In this document: positions 26,092-36,746 of the stretch, piece by piece
Numbering within the stretch: the stretch's first letter is position 1
How the letters are laid out: each line of letters begins with the position of its first letter
Source: Deltaproteobacteria bacterium
GTDB taxonomy: Bacteria; Myxococcota; Kuafuiibacteriia; Kuafuiibacteriales; Kuafuiibacteriaceae
Direction of reading: 5' to 3'
Assembly: GCA_016703535.1 (NCBI GenBank)
Contig: JADJBV010000001.1
Coordinates: 3,152,001-3,216,000, forward strand
DNA: 64,000 nucleotides
Translations under genes and position numbers: made by a program
The notes under the pieces: generated by a model
Seen by the model: the letters and a program-made list of their open reading frames with translations, nothing else
Told to the model about the DNA's origin: nothing
Database searches by the model: none

Positions 26092-27921
26092 CTAGAGGCG
26101 CCACTCGACGCCAGCGAAGCCTAAATAACTCTCCTGCAGCGGGATGATGAAGTTGTCCTCGATATCCTCGGCGGTGGGCCGGCCCAGCTGCACGTCCTCT
26201 CGGAAGTAGCGGAGGCTGCCCCGGATCATCAGGGCCCCGGGCAACCAGTCTCGAGGGAAGGTGTAGGTGAGATCGACGCCACCGTCGGCGGCTCCGATGG
26301 TGCCAAACAACAGGCGACCATCGACCGACAAATACAGGCCAAACAACTCCCGCCCCACCGAAGCCCGCAGGATCGCGTCGGCGTTCGACTGATCGTCGAG
26401 GACGTAGGTGCCCTCCAGGTTGAAGTCGAAGAGCTCAGGGTCGGTGAAGTGGAGGCCCGCGGTGGGCAATAGGCGCAACGCCGCGAAGGGCACGATCGCC
26501 TGGCTGGTGGCCAGGCTCAGTCGTTCGGTGTCGGCGGTGTCCCGGAGTTGGGTGTTGGCCAAGGCGTAGAGCTGAAAACTTCGGGAGACCCGGTAGCCGA
26601 TCCGCGGGCGGATCTGCCAGTAGGCGACGGTGAACAAGGCGGCGTCGAAGGGGACGATCGGGTTGTTGTTTTCGTCGACGATCGGGGTCTGGCCGTCGAT
26701 GAAGGTGTTCCGGGCCGGATCGAAGGTGAAGGAATAACCGCGCAGCTCGTAGACCACCGTCGCGAAGCGCCCAACGCCCAAGCTCAGCTCTAGGGCGTCG
26801 ACCGGCTCATAAGCGGCCACCAGCTCGGCGTTCTGAATCAGGCTGCCGCCCGGCAACATGTCGAAGAAGCCGGTGAAGAAGACGTTGAGCTCGGGGGTGA
26901 CCAGATAACCGCCGTCGACTCGGGCGTAGAGCCGATCCAGGCCTTTTTGGCCGTTTTCGAGGCCGAGGGCGTAGGTGGCGACACCGGCGACGGCCAGGTT
27001 GTAGTCCGGGCCCTTGAGGGATCCGAAGACCCCGCCGGTCATCCAGTCGGTGCTGAAGGTCTCGGACCTCCGTAGCCGCCAGTTGTAGCCGTAGGGGTTG
27101 CCGGTGAAACCGCCGAACAACCCCAGCTGCATGCCTTCCAGGGGACGCAAGCGAAAGGCGGCGCCGTCGGCTTGGGCGTAACCGGCCTCCCGGATCGCGA
27201 CCCGACCGACCGCGACGCCAAAGTCCGGCCCCCCCCGCTGACGAAAATCCGAGAGGCCCCAGCTCAGGTAGAGCTCGTTGACCCGTTGATCGGTGAAGCG
27301 GGCGCCGCTCAGCCGCGGCCGGTATTCGCCGTCGATGTGCAGGCCAAAGTCCGACCCCGCGATCCGTTCGTAGGCAAACATCGCCCGGGCCCGCAGAAGA
27401 TCGATGTCCCGATCTTGATCGACCAACCGATCTTCGCCGAGGAAAACGAAGTCCTGGCCCCGGGTCTCGAAGTGGTAGGCCGAAAAGGAGACTCGGGCCG
27501 ACAACAACTCGTCGCCGCCGATCAAGGTCTGGCCTGGGGTCTCGACGCCGACCGGCGCGGGGATGGCTCGAGCCGGCAGCGGTACGGTCACTGGGACCTC
27601 GGCTTCCACCGGCACCATCGCGCCCCGGTTGGACCACCGGGAGGAAGTGCCGGGAGTGACCAAGGACATCTTCTCTTGGGCCAACTTGGCGGCCTCGACC
27701 CGGGCCCGCTCGGGGTCGGACGCAGGGGGTGGAGGTGGAGGGACCGTTGCCGGCGGCGGGGGCGCAGCCACAGGCGGAGGTGGCGCTGGAGGTGGCGGTG
27801 GCGGCGGCGCCTTCTTCTTCTTTTTGGTCTTGGCGTAACTCGCCGCCGGGGCGGCCACCACGACCAGCGGCGCCACCCACAACACCAGGCACAACCGCAG
27901 CCACCTACTCGTTCGGGTCAT
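26092..27921 (-). CDS. Outer-membrane beta-barrel protein with Pro-rich N-terminus
   Basis: A 609-residue protein with a signal peptide (RLCLVLWVAPLVVVAAPAAS, ASYA cleavage region), a Lys-rich patch and a polyproline stretch at about residues 38-68. Then comes a long series of alternating-hydrophobic strands ending in the aromatic C-terminus FAGVEWRL, as in outer-membrane barrels. Strand examples are ARVSFSAYHFETRGQDFVFL, DFGLHIDGEYRPRLSG and MQLGLFGGFTGNPYGYNWRL. It overlaps the upstream 30-haem cytochrome gene by 17 bases, so the two are co-translated. By analogy with porin-cytochrome modules it might host or anchor the cytochrome, but it lacks the CxxC of MtrB. Confidence 0.75.
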   Translation of the reverse strand: MTRTSRWLRLCLVLWVAPLVVVAAPAASYAKTKKKKKAPPPPPPPAPPPPVAAPPPPATVPPPPPPASDPERARVEAAKLAQEKMSLVTPGTSSRWSNRGAMVPVEAEVPVTVPLPARAIPAPVGVETPGQTLIGGDELLSARVSFSAYHFETRGQDFVFLGEDRLVDQDRDIDLLRARAMFAYERIAGSDFGLHIDGEYRPRLSGARFTDQRVNELYLSWGLSDFRQRGGPDFGVAVGRVAIREAGYAQADGAAFRLRPLEGMQLGLFGGFTGNPYGYNWRLRRSETFSTDWMTGGVFGSLKGPDYNLAVAGVATYALGLENGQKGLDRLYARVDGGYLVTPELNVFFTGFFDMLPGGSLIQNAELVAAYEPVDALELSLGVGRFATVVYELRGYSFTFDPARNTFIDGQTPIVDENNNPIVPFDAALFTVAYWQIRPRIGYRVSRSFQLYALANTQLRDTADTERLSLATSQAIVPFAALRLLPTAGLHFTDPELFDFNLEGTYVLDDQSNADAILRASVGRELFGLYLSVDGRLLFGTIGAADGGVDLTYTFPRDWLPGALMIRGSLRYFREDVQLGRPTAEDIEDNFIIPLQESYLGFAGVEWRL

Positions 27922-30466
27922 CGAAGAAGCTCCCGAGGGACCAAGTGAACTGGTTGTGGCAGCGGCTGCAGTCGTGGCTTGGCGCCCCGTTGCCGCTCGA
28001 GATGTGGATCCGGCCGCCGATGACGTCGTTGTCGAAGCCCTGGTGCCATTCGGCGCCGCGGAAGTCCGAGAGGTGACAGTTGTAGCAGTTGTTCCCGATG
28101 AAGTAGGCGCCGGCCTGGTGACACTGGCGGCACTCGAGCACCCGGTGCAAGCCCTGGAGCACGTAGCCGGTGTCGTTGTGGGTGAAGGTGGTGGGCAACC
28201 AACCGTTCTGTTGGTGGCACCGGTCGCAACCGGCCCCGAAGGATCCGGCGTGGATGTCGTCTTGTCGGTGGCAGTCGCCGCAGCGATCGCCCCTGCCCTT
28301 CATGCTCCCCGACCCGTCGTGACACAGGTTGCAGGCCACCACCGTGTGGGCGCCATCCAAGGAGAAGCCGGCCCGCTGGTGGTAGTCGTTTTTGGGCGGA
28401 GAAGGCCAGGCCTCGAAGCCGTGGCACTGCCCGCAGTCGAGGCGGCTGGCGCTCTTCACCTGGTGAGGATCGGGGTGACAGGCGGCGCAGTCTTTGCCCG
28501 CCGATCGGTAGAGCAGGTCCACCTTGGCGCCGGGTGGGGCCAGGGCCACCGAAGCGAAGGGATCACTCGGACCCGCGTCGGGCGCTCCGCTGTCGGCGAC
28601 CTGAGCGTCGGGGACGCCGCCGTCGGGACCGGGAGCGGGGCCGAAGGGGCTCTCCCCTTTGGCGTCGAGGAAGTGGCAGCGGGCGCACTCGACCTGGGCG
28701 TGGACCCCGGTGCGCTCGAACTCGGTGTGGAGGTTGTGATCGAACTTGGGCGCGCCGCCGGTGGTCTCGTGGCACTTGGCGCAGTCCCGGCCCAACACCG
28801 TCAGGTGCACGTCGTCTTTTTGGTGGCAGGAGAAGCAAGTGATGTCGGCGATCTTGAACTTCCGACCCGGGTGGCACTTGGCGCAGTCGACCAGCTGGTG
28901 AAAGCCGGTCAGCGCAAACTGGGAGTCCTTGTTGTGGTCAAAGACGAGGGTCTTGAAGTTTTCGCCGGCGGTGTGACACTTCTTGCAGTTGGTCCCGAGT
29001 TCACCTTTGTGCACGTCTTGGTGGCAGGTGACACACTCGGGATCGAGACCCGTATATTTAATAGAATTTGTGCACTTGGGAGACTCGCTCAGTTTGGTCG
29101 GCAAGTGGCAGCGGTTGCAGCCGACCTCGGCGTGGGCTCGCTCCAGCGGGAAGCGGGTCAAGGCGTGATCGAATTTGCTGGTGCGATCACCACCTTGGAC
29201 GTGGCACCGTTCGCAGTTTTCCATGCCGAACTGCCCGCAGTGGGCCTCTTGGTGGGCGTGGCAGTCGCCGCATTGGGTGGTCTTGAAGCGCTCGAACTTT
29301 TCGGCGATGCCGAAGCGGTGGCAGGTGGTGCAGCTGGTGGCCTCGTGTTTGCCCGTCAGCTCGAACTTGGTCTTTTTGTCGTGGTCGTAGGCCAGCTGCT
29401 TCCAGCCCAGGTCCACGTGGCAACCTTCGCAGGTCTCCTTGCCGAAGCGCCCTTGATGCACGTCTTGATGGCAGGTCACGCAGGCCATGCCGGGCTTTTC
29501 GGGCTTGCTGTCGATCTTGTGGCAGTCCTTGCAGCGGTTTTTGGCGTGTTGGTTGTGCAAGGCGAACTTGGTCTTTTTGTTGTGATCGAAGTTGGTCTTT
29601 TTGAAGTCGATTTTGGGGTTGTGACAGCTGTTGCACTTTTTGGTCGCTGAGATCACCGAACGATGGCTGTCCTCGTGGCAGGCCTTGCAGTCCTCGAACT
29701 TCGCCTCGACCTTGAAGGTGGCGATGTTCTTCTGGTGGCAGTCCATGCACTTGACCCGCAGGTGATTGCCGACCAGCGGGTACGCGGTCTTGTCGTGATC
29801 GTATTTGGTGGCCCCCAGGTTCGCCACCTTCCAGTTGTTGTAGGTGTGGCAGAGCTGGCAGGCGGTCAGCGCGACGTCGGTGAACTTGTGGGGGTTGTAG
29901 CCGCCGGTGCCCGGCTTCTCTTTCGTGCCCTCGTGACAGGTGGTGCACTCCTCACGCAGGCCCAAGTAGGTGGTGAGTTTGGTCTCGGGATACTCCTTGT
30001 CGTGGCACTTTTCGCACTTCTGGTAGCGGTGTTGACCGTCCAAAGGCCAGCCGGTCAGCCGGTGGTTGAAGTTGCGTTGGCCGCCGAAGGGCTTCCAATC
30101 GACGATGGTCTTTCGACCCTTGCCCGAACCTGGGGGCTCCTCTTTGTGTTCGGCGTGGCACTCCTTGCACTTCTTCTTCTTGACGTCGTCGCTGGCGTGG
30201 AAGCCTTGGCCGGCCCGGATCCGGGCCCGGAGCGGCTGGTGGGTGTGGCAGGCCAGGCACTTGTCGTCAGGGACGCCGAAGCCCGCCTCGTGGCACTTGT
30301 TGCAGTCGACCGGGAAGGCGGTCAGGTCTTTGTGCCCCGAAGACATCGGCCCAGGCGAACCTTGGGCCATGGCGAGGCCAGGGAGCGCCAAAAGCGCCGC
30401 CAAGACCAGCCAGGCTGGGAGCCGTCGAACCACGCGCAGGACCACCGCCGAGTCCGTTTCTGACAT
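27905..30466 (-). CDS. Large periplasmic/surface multihaem cytochrome c with 30 CXXCH motifs
   Basis: An 853-residue protein with signal peptide RRLPAWLVLAALLALPGLAMA. Thirty CXXCH haem-binding motifs were counted by eye, from CNKCH near residue 55 to CSRCH near residue 836. Many are followed by conserved axial His patterns such as FDHNKKTKFAL and CVTCHQDVHQG, typical of tandem NapC/NrfH-like or cytochrome c7-like repeats. After motif 22 an Asp/Gly/Pro linker (APGPDGGVPDAQVADSGAPD) separates a C-terminal eight-haem block. The next gene, a beta-barrel protein, overlaps its end. It probably acts as an electron wire across or beyond the envelope. Confidence 0.93.
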   Translation of the reverse strand: MSETDSAVVLRVVRRLPAWLVLAALLALPGLAMAQGSPGPMSSGHKDLTAFPVDCNKCHEAGFGVPDDKCLACHTHQPLRARIRAGQGFHASDDVKKKKCKECHAEHKEEPPGSGKGRKTIVDWKPFGGQRNFNHRLTGWPLDGQHRYQKCEKCHDKEYPETKLTTYLGLREECTTCHEGTKEKPGTGGYNPHKFTDVALTACQLCHTYNNWKVANLGATKYDHDKTAYPLVGNHLRVKCMDCHQKNIATFKVEAKFEDCKACHEDSHRSVISATKKCNSCHNPKIDFKKTNFDHNKKTKFALHNQHAKNRCKDCHKIDSKPEKPGMACVTCHQDVHQGRFGKETCEGCHVDLGWKQLAYDHDKKTKFELTGKHEATSCTTCHRFGIAEKFERFKTTQCGDCHAHQEAHCGQFGMENCERCHVQGGDRTSKFDHALTRFPLERAHAEVGCNRCHLPTKLSESPKCTNSIKYTGLDPECVTCHQDVHKGELGTNCKKCHTAGENFKTLVFDHNKDSQFALTGFHQLVDCAKCHPGRKFKIADITCFSCHQKDDVHLTVLGRDCAKCHETTGGAPKFDHNLHTEFERTGVHAQVECARCHFLDAKGESPFGPAPGPDGGVPDAQVADSGAPDAGPSDPFASVALAPPGAKVDLLYRSAGKDCAACHPDPHQVKSASRLDCGQCHGFEAWPSPPKNDYHQRAGFSLDGAHTVVACNLCHDGSGSMKGRGDRCGDCHRQDDIHAGSFGAGCDRCHQQNGWLPTTFTHNDTGYVLQGLHRVLECRQCHQAGAYFIGNNCYNCHLSDFRGAEWHQGFDNDVIGGRIHISSGNGAPSHDCSRCHNQFTWSLGSFFDDPNE

Positions 30467-30594
30467 CGGCCCACCCCAGAAGCAATGCGGGTCCCGCCCC
30501 CTTCTCGGAGGGAGCCGTCCGAACGCGGGCGACGGCGACTTCGGCCCTCAGTCCGTGGGTCCGTAGGCCCCAGCCGTGATAAAAGCTCGGCCCC

Positions 30595-31128
30595 GTGGCT
30601 TCGAGGAAGACCGAGATCAAGCGGATGATGCGGAGCCTGGAGCGGCCGCCGACCGAGCTGTCGTTTTTGCTCCAGGACGTGGAAGATCCGGTCAACGTCG
30701 GATCGGCCTTTCGGATCGGCGACGCCCTCAAGATCAAGGAGTTGGTGTTGAGCGGGATCTCGGCCCAGCCGCCCCACAAGCTGATCACCAAGGTCGGGCG
30801 GGGCAAAGATCAGCGGGTCCCCTGGCGCTACGAGGCCGACGTCGAGGCCGCGATCAAGAGCGTCAAGGCCCAGGGCTTCGAGGTGGTGGCGGTCGAGATC
30901 ACCCCCGAGGCCCAGTCGTATCTGGACGTGTCCTATGCGGACCGGACCTGCTTGCTGGTCGGCCACGAGGATCATGGCGTGACCAAAAAGGCCCTGGCCC
31001 TGGTCGACCGCTGCATCTTTTTGCCGATGTACGGCAAGGGCGCCTCACTCAACGTCCACGTCGCCTTGGGGGTGGCGGCCTTCCACGTGGCCCATCACCG
31101 GCTGCTGGGCCCCAACGCGGAGGGTTAG
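30595..31128 (+). CDS. TrmH/SpoU family RNA 2'-O-methyltransferase
   Basis: A 177-residue SPOUT-class enzyme with all three motifs: DVEDPVNVGSAFRIGDALKI (motif 1, catalytic Asn-x-Gly region), CLLVGHEDHGVTKKAL (motif 2) and IFLPMYGKGASLNVHVALGV (motif 3, trefoil-knot SAM site). The length is typical for a single-domain TrmH or TrmL. It uses a GTG start 128 bases from the divergent cytochrome gene. It methylates a ribose in tRNA or rRNA; the target is not determinable. Confidence 0.9.
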   Translation: MASRKTEIKRMMRSLERPPTELSFLLQDVEDPVNVGSAFRIGDALKIKELVLSGISAQPPHKLITKVGRGKDQRVPWRYEADVEAAIKSVKAQGFEVVAVEITPEAQSYLDVSYADRTCLLVGHEDHGVTKKALALVDRCIFLPMYGKGASLNVHVALGVAAFHVAHHRLLGPNAEG

Positions 31129-31178
31129 CCCAGCTTTCGGGCTCGCCGGGCGGGCCACTTCCGGGCTAGCTGATCGGG

Positions 31179-32957
31179 ATGGCCCTCCTCGACCCCCACT
31201 CCTTCGCCGACGCCGCCCAGCCCGGGACCCGCCACTTTCGCCTGGCCTTGGGGGTCGACTTCGAGGCCCGACGCCTGAAGGGCCACGTCACCTTGGAGTT
31301 GGATCGGGCCGCCCACGGGCAGCTCGATCTCGACACCCGAGACCTCCAGATCGAGCGGATCGAGGACCTCCAGGGTCAGGCCCTCCCCTTCGAGTTGGGC
31401 CCGATCGATCCGGTGCGGGGCCAGCGGCTGCGCATCGAAACTCGCAGCGACGCGGTCAAGATCCACTACGCGACCGGGCCCGGGGCCAGCGCGCTGCAGT
31501 GGCTGGATCCCGCCCAGACCGCGGGCAAAGAGGCGCCCTTCGTGTACACCCAGTGCCAGGCGATCCACGCCCGTTCGGTGTTGCCGTGCCAAGACACGCC
31601 GCGGGTCCGGGCCACCTATCACGCCGAGCTCGACATCCCCGCGCCCCTGACCGCGGTGATGGCCGCCGCCCATCGGGGGGCCCAGGCGACCGGGCCCGGC
31701 CGCACCACCTATCGATTCGAGATGCCCCAAGCGATCCCCAGCTACCTCTTCGCCCTCGCGGTGGGCGACCTGAAGAAGCGAGATCTCGGGCCTCGTTCGG
31801 CCCTCTACGCCGAACCGAAGACCATCGAGGCGGCGGCCTGGGAGTTCGGAGAGGTCGATCGGATCTTGCGCACCGCCGAAGGCCTTTTTGGTCCTTATCC
31901 GTGGGAGCGCTTCGATCTGTTGTTGATGCCCCCGTCCTTCCCTTATGGCGGCATGGAAAATCCGCGGCTGACCTTCCTGACCCCTTCGCTGATCGCGGGC
32001 GATCGCTCCTTGGTCAACGTGGTCGGCCACGAGTTGGCCCACTCCTGGACCGGCAACCTGGTGACCAACGCCAGCATGAACGACTTCTGGCTGAACGAAG
32101 GTTTCACCGTCTACGCCGAACGCCGGATCCTCGAGGCCCTGGAGGGCGAAGCTTCCGCGGCGCTCCACGCCTCCTTGGGCCGCAGCGGCCTGGACAAAGA
32201 TCTGGCCCGGCTCAGCAAGGCCGATCCCAAGTTGACCCGGCTGCGCAACCGCTTGGACGGCGTCGATCCCGACGAGGTGTATTCGCAGGTGCCCTACGAA
32301 AAAGGGTACCTCTTTTTGGTGGCGATGGAGCGGGTGGTGGGCCGTCCTCGTTTTGATCGCTTCATCGGCGACTACATCCGGACCTTCGCGTTTCGGTCGA
32401 TCACCACCGAAGACTTCCTCGGCTTCTTGGCCACCGCCTTGCCCGAGGTGAAGGGTAAGGTCGATCTCGACCTGTGGATCGACGGCGTGGGCTTGCCCGC
32501 CGACGCGCCGGTGCAGGCGTCGGAGAAGCTGGAGCACGTCCAGGCTTTGGCGGCGATGATGCGCGATGGCCGTCGCCCGGACCAGGCCGCGTTGGCCGAG
32601 CTGGACTCGACCGAGTGGCAGGTGTTCTTGACCTTGCTCGGTCAACGTCTCCCGATCCCCGACTGCGCCTGGCTCGACTCGGAGCTCAACCTGTCGAAGC
32701 GCTCCAACCTTGAGATCCGGGTCGCGTTTTTGGCGCTGGCCGCGGGATCCGGTTGGGCCCCGTGTTTTGAGGCGGTCGAGGCGACGCTGAACTCGATCGG
32801 TCGGATGAAATACCTGCGCCCCCTCTACACCGCGCTCCTTTCGGCGGGGCCAGAAGGCCGAGCGGTGGCGGAGCGGGCCGCTCGAACGGCGGGCCCTGGA
32901 TATCACCCGGTGGCCCGAGGTTTGGTCGAGGCCTTGATCGCCAAGGGGGCCTCGTGA
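31179..32957 (+). CDS. M1 family aminopeptidase, leukotriene-A4-hydrolase-like
   Basis: A 592-residue zinc metallopeptidase. The substrate-binding motif is GGMEN (257-261), the zinc site is HELAHSWTGN (284-293) with the second ligand Glu307 in WLNEGFTVY. The N-terminal saddle domain and a C-terminal helical domain (IDGVGLPADAPVQASEKLEH onward) match LTA4H-type M1 peptidases in length and order. There is no signal peptide, so it is cytoplasmic. The stop overlaps the next gene by four bases (GTGA), suggesting a peptide and amino-acid catabolic pair. Confidence 0.93.
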   Translation: MALLDPHSFADAAQPGTRHFRLALGVDFEARRLKGHVTLELDRAAHGQLDLDTRDLQIERIEDLQGQALPFELGPIDPVRGQRLRIETRSDAVKIHYATGPGASALQWLDPAQTAGKEAPFVYTQCQAIHARSVLPCQDTPRVRATYHAELDIPAPLTAVMAAAHRGAQATGPGRTTYRFEMPQAIPSYLFALAVGDLKKRDLGPRSALYAEPKTIEAAAWEFGEVDRILRTAEGLFGPYPWERFDLLLMPPSFPYGGMENPRLTFLTPSLIAGDRSLVNVVGHELAHSWTGNLVTNASMNDFWLNEGFTVYAERRILEALEGEASAALHASLGRSGLDKDLARLSKADPKLTRLRNRLDGVDPDEVYSQVPYEKGYLFLVAMERVVGRPRFDRFIGDYIRTFAFRSITTEDFLGFLATALPEVKGKVDLDLWIDGVGLPADAPVQASEKLEHVQALAAMMRDGRRPDQAALAELDSTEWQVFLTLLGQRLPIPDCAWLDSELNLSKRSNLEIRVAFLALAAGSGWAPCFEAVEATLNSIGRMKYLRPLYTALLSAGPEGRAVAERAARTAGPGYHPVARGLVEALIAKGAS

Positions 32958-34138
32958 GCGACGCCGAGATCGACGCCCTGGCCCAACAACTCCGGCCCCA
33001 CTACCGGCACTTTTTGGCGGACAAACAAGGCCTGGTTTTGTTGACCGGGCACTCCCACCAGGCGTGGCCCGACGTCTGCCGGCAGGCCCAACTCCAGGCC
33101 TTCGACGACGCGGCCCAGCTGGTGGACGAAAAGTGGTCCAAGATCTTCGGCGAGATCTTGCCGGACTTTCAAGCTCGGGTGGCGGCTCGGCTGGGGAGCC
33201 AACGTGCAAGTGACCTTGCAATTGCGCCCAACACCCACGAGCTCGGTTATCGGCTCCACTCTTGTTTCCCGGGCGCCAAAGCGGTGGTCACCAGCGACGG
33301 TGAGTTCCACTCGCTGCGCCGGCAGCTGGGGCGCCTGGCCGAAGACGGCCTCCACTGGGACCAGGTCCCGGTCGGCGACGGCACGGGTTATGGGGAGCGG
33401 TTTTTGGCGGCGGTCGACCGGGTGAAGCCGGCCTGGTGCGCCTTCTCTTGGGTCTTGTTCGGCAGCGGCCGCCTGTTGCCCGACGCCGAGCGGATCTTGG
33501 TGGGCCTCTCGGAGCGTAGGGTGCCGGTGTTGGTCGACGTGTACCACGCCTTCAACGTGCTCGAACTTTCGGTCGATCGTTGGCCGGGCCAGGTGTTCGT
33601 CACCGGCGGGGGCTACAAATACGCCGCCAGCGGCGAAGGGTGTTGCTGGATGTTGTTGCCCGCCGACGCCGCCCCCTTTCGCCCCCAACAAACCGGCTGG
33701 TTCGCCGACTTCGCCCACCTCGAGAGCAGCGCCAAGACGATCGAATACGGTGCAGGGGGAGCCCGCTTTTTTGGTAGCACCTTCGATCCGACCCCCTTTT
33801 ATCGAGGGCAAGCTGCCTTGCGCTTTTTCGATGAGCAGGGCCTGACCCCGACCCTCCTCGCCCAAGCGGCCCAACGCAGCACCGGTCGGATCATCGAGTT
33901 GTGGCGGGCGCGAAACTTGGCAGCCCGTGGCTTGGGCCTGTTGTCACCGGAGCGACCCGAGGAGCGGGGTGGATTCGTGTCCTTCACCCACAAAGACGCC
34001 GCTGCGCTCAAGTCGTCCCTGCGCGCCCGAGGTGTGCTGACCGATCACCGAGGAGAAATCCTCCGCCTCGGGCCGGCCCCTTACACCACGGCCGAAGAGC
34101 TGCATCGCGCGATGATGACTCTGGAGTCACTCTTGTAA
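32954..34138 (+). CDS. Kynureninase-like aminotransferase class V enzyme
   Basis: A 394-residue PLP-dependent fold-type I enzyme. The PLP Lys222 is in VTGGGYKYAASGEG. Asp195 and His198 in PVLVDVYHAF correspond to the DxxH cofactor motif of kynureninases. The N-terminal ADKQGLVLLTGHSHQAWPD resembles the kynureninase LxGNSLG-like substrate loop. It is coupled to the upstream M1 aminopeptidase by a 4-base overlap. It could be kynureninase (kynU) or a related cysteine-desulfurase-like enzyme. No other tryptophan-catabolism gene is in the window, so the name is left open. Confidence 0.8.
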   Translation: MSDAEIDALAQQLRPHYRHFLADKQGLVLLTGHSHQAWPDVCRQAQLQAFDDAAQLVDEKWSKIFGEILPDFQARVAARLGSQRASDLAIAPNTHELGYRLHSCFPGAKAVVTSDGEFHSLRRQLGRLAEDGLHWDQVPVGDGTGYGERFLAAVDRVKPAWCAFSWVLFGSGRLLPDAERILVGLSERRVPVLVDVYHAFNVLELSVDRWPGQVFVTGGGYKYAASGEGCCWMLLPADAAPFRPQQTGWFADFAHLESSAKTIEYGAGGARFFGSTFDPTPFYRGQAALRFFDEQGLTPTLLAQAAQRSTGRIIELWRARNLAARGLGLLSPERPEERGGFVSFTHKDAAALKSSLRARGVLTDHRGEILRLGPAPYTTAEELHRAMMTLESLL

Positions 34139-34199
34139 ATCCTGCGGCCTCGCCAGGCGGCTTGTCCGGCGCTCAGGGCCGTGCGATGCAATTGCTCTC

Positions 34200-35712
<1,513 letters not shown>

Positions 35713-35725
35713 GCAAACCGCCTCT

Positions 35726-36688
35726 TCAGCGGCGCATGCCCTTGACCATCTGCCGGGGCACGAAGCCGCTCTGCTCCAGGACCTTTTTGGCCTCTTGTTG
35801 GAGCAAGGGATGGACGCGCTTTTGGCCGACGAACAGCGCCATCAGCTGAGGCGAAACTTCGGCCAGCCCCTTGAGGGCCTTCTTCATGGTCGGCAGGTCG
35901 TTTTTGTGGACCGCCGCGAACACCCGGGCCCGGAGGAGCTGGACCTTCACGTCCTCGAAGTCCTTTTCGTCGGGGTTGTACTTGTCGAGGAGCTCGCTGG
36001 CCTCGATGGGGTTGCCGCTGCGGGCCCAGGCCTCGGCCACGACCCCGGCCAGGTTGGCCCGGCTTTTGGGATCCGGGGCCTTGCTGAGATCGATGGCGTC
36101 GGCCAACGGTCGGGCCGCTTGGGCCTCCCCCAGGTTCAGGTGGATCATGGCCCGCATCCCGCGGATCTGGCCGGCCAAAAGTTTGGGGGCCTTCTCCAGG
36201 TTGGCCTTCTCCAAGGTGGTCAAGGCGTCTCGAGGCTCCTCTTGCATCTGGAGCTGGGCCTTGGCGATGATCGCGCCTGCGTCACCCTTCTCGACACTTT
36301 CGTCGAGCTTCTTGAGGCGGGCTTCCCGCTCCTCGGGCGACAGCTCACTGTCCTCGGACAACAAGGCACCGAGCTCTTCAGATCGGCCCAGGTTGCGCCG
36401 CACCATGAAGGCCAACACCCCGAGGCCGATGGTCAAGGAGGCGGCGACGAAGAGCGGGATGGTGTTGTCGAGGCCACTCCAAAAGCCGATTGCCAAGGCC
36501 CAGATCACCACCAGGGCGATCGCCGCGATCTTGGCGATGGTCATGACCTGGCGTTTGATGGTCGCCTGGGCCTCTTTTTGAGCCTTGCCGGTCCGGTTGA
36601 GGGCGGAGAGATCTTCGGCAGCCTCTTGTTTGTTCTTCTTCTTCGCCACGGGGGTAGCAGCGAGTACCAAGCCCGACCGGGCCGGCAA
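35726..36688 (-). CDS. Membrane-anchored protein with TPR-like helical region
   Basis: A 320-residue protein. The real start may be an internal codon nearer KKKNKQEAAEDLSALN. Two adjacent membrane helices (IAKIAAIALVVIWALAIGFW and TIPLFVAASLTIGLGVLAFM) are followed by a charged linker and a soluble domain with helical repeats (EEREARLKKLDESVEKGDAG; NLEKAPKLLAGQIRGMRAMI; LLDKYNPDEKDFEDVKVQLL) like TPR units. Topology suggests an inner-membrane protein with its helical repeat domain on one side. No specific function is apparent. Convergent with the Hsp70 gene. Confidence 0.7.
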   Translation of the reverse strand: MPARSGLVLAATPVAKKKNKQEAAEDLSALNRTGKAQKEAQATIKRQVMTIAKIAAIALVVIWALAIGFWSGLDNTIPLFVAASLTIGLGVLAFMVRRNLGRSEELGALLSEDSELSPEEREARLKKLDESVEKGDAGAIIAKAQLQMQEEPRDALTTLEKANLEKAPKLLAGQIRGMRAMIHLNLGEAQAARPLADAIDLSKAPDPKSRANLAGVVAEAWARSGNPIEASELLDKYNPDEKDFEDVKVQLLRARVFAAVHKNDLPTMKKALKGLAEVSPQLMALFVGQKRVHPLLQQEAKKVLEQSGFVPRQMVKGMRR

Positions 36689-36746
36689 AGGGAAAATTCG
36701 GCTCTGCTCCCGGGCCCGTGACCGGGCTGGATCCGGGGGCGCGGGC

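Noticed and set aside
26092..30466. Direct naming of the cytochrome/barrel pair as MtrAB
   Set aside because: Cytochrome size, haem count and barrel N-terminus differ, and no MtrC-like or CxxC barrel feature is present.
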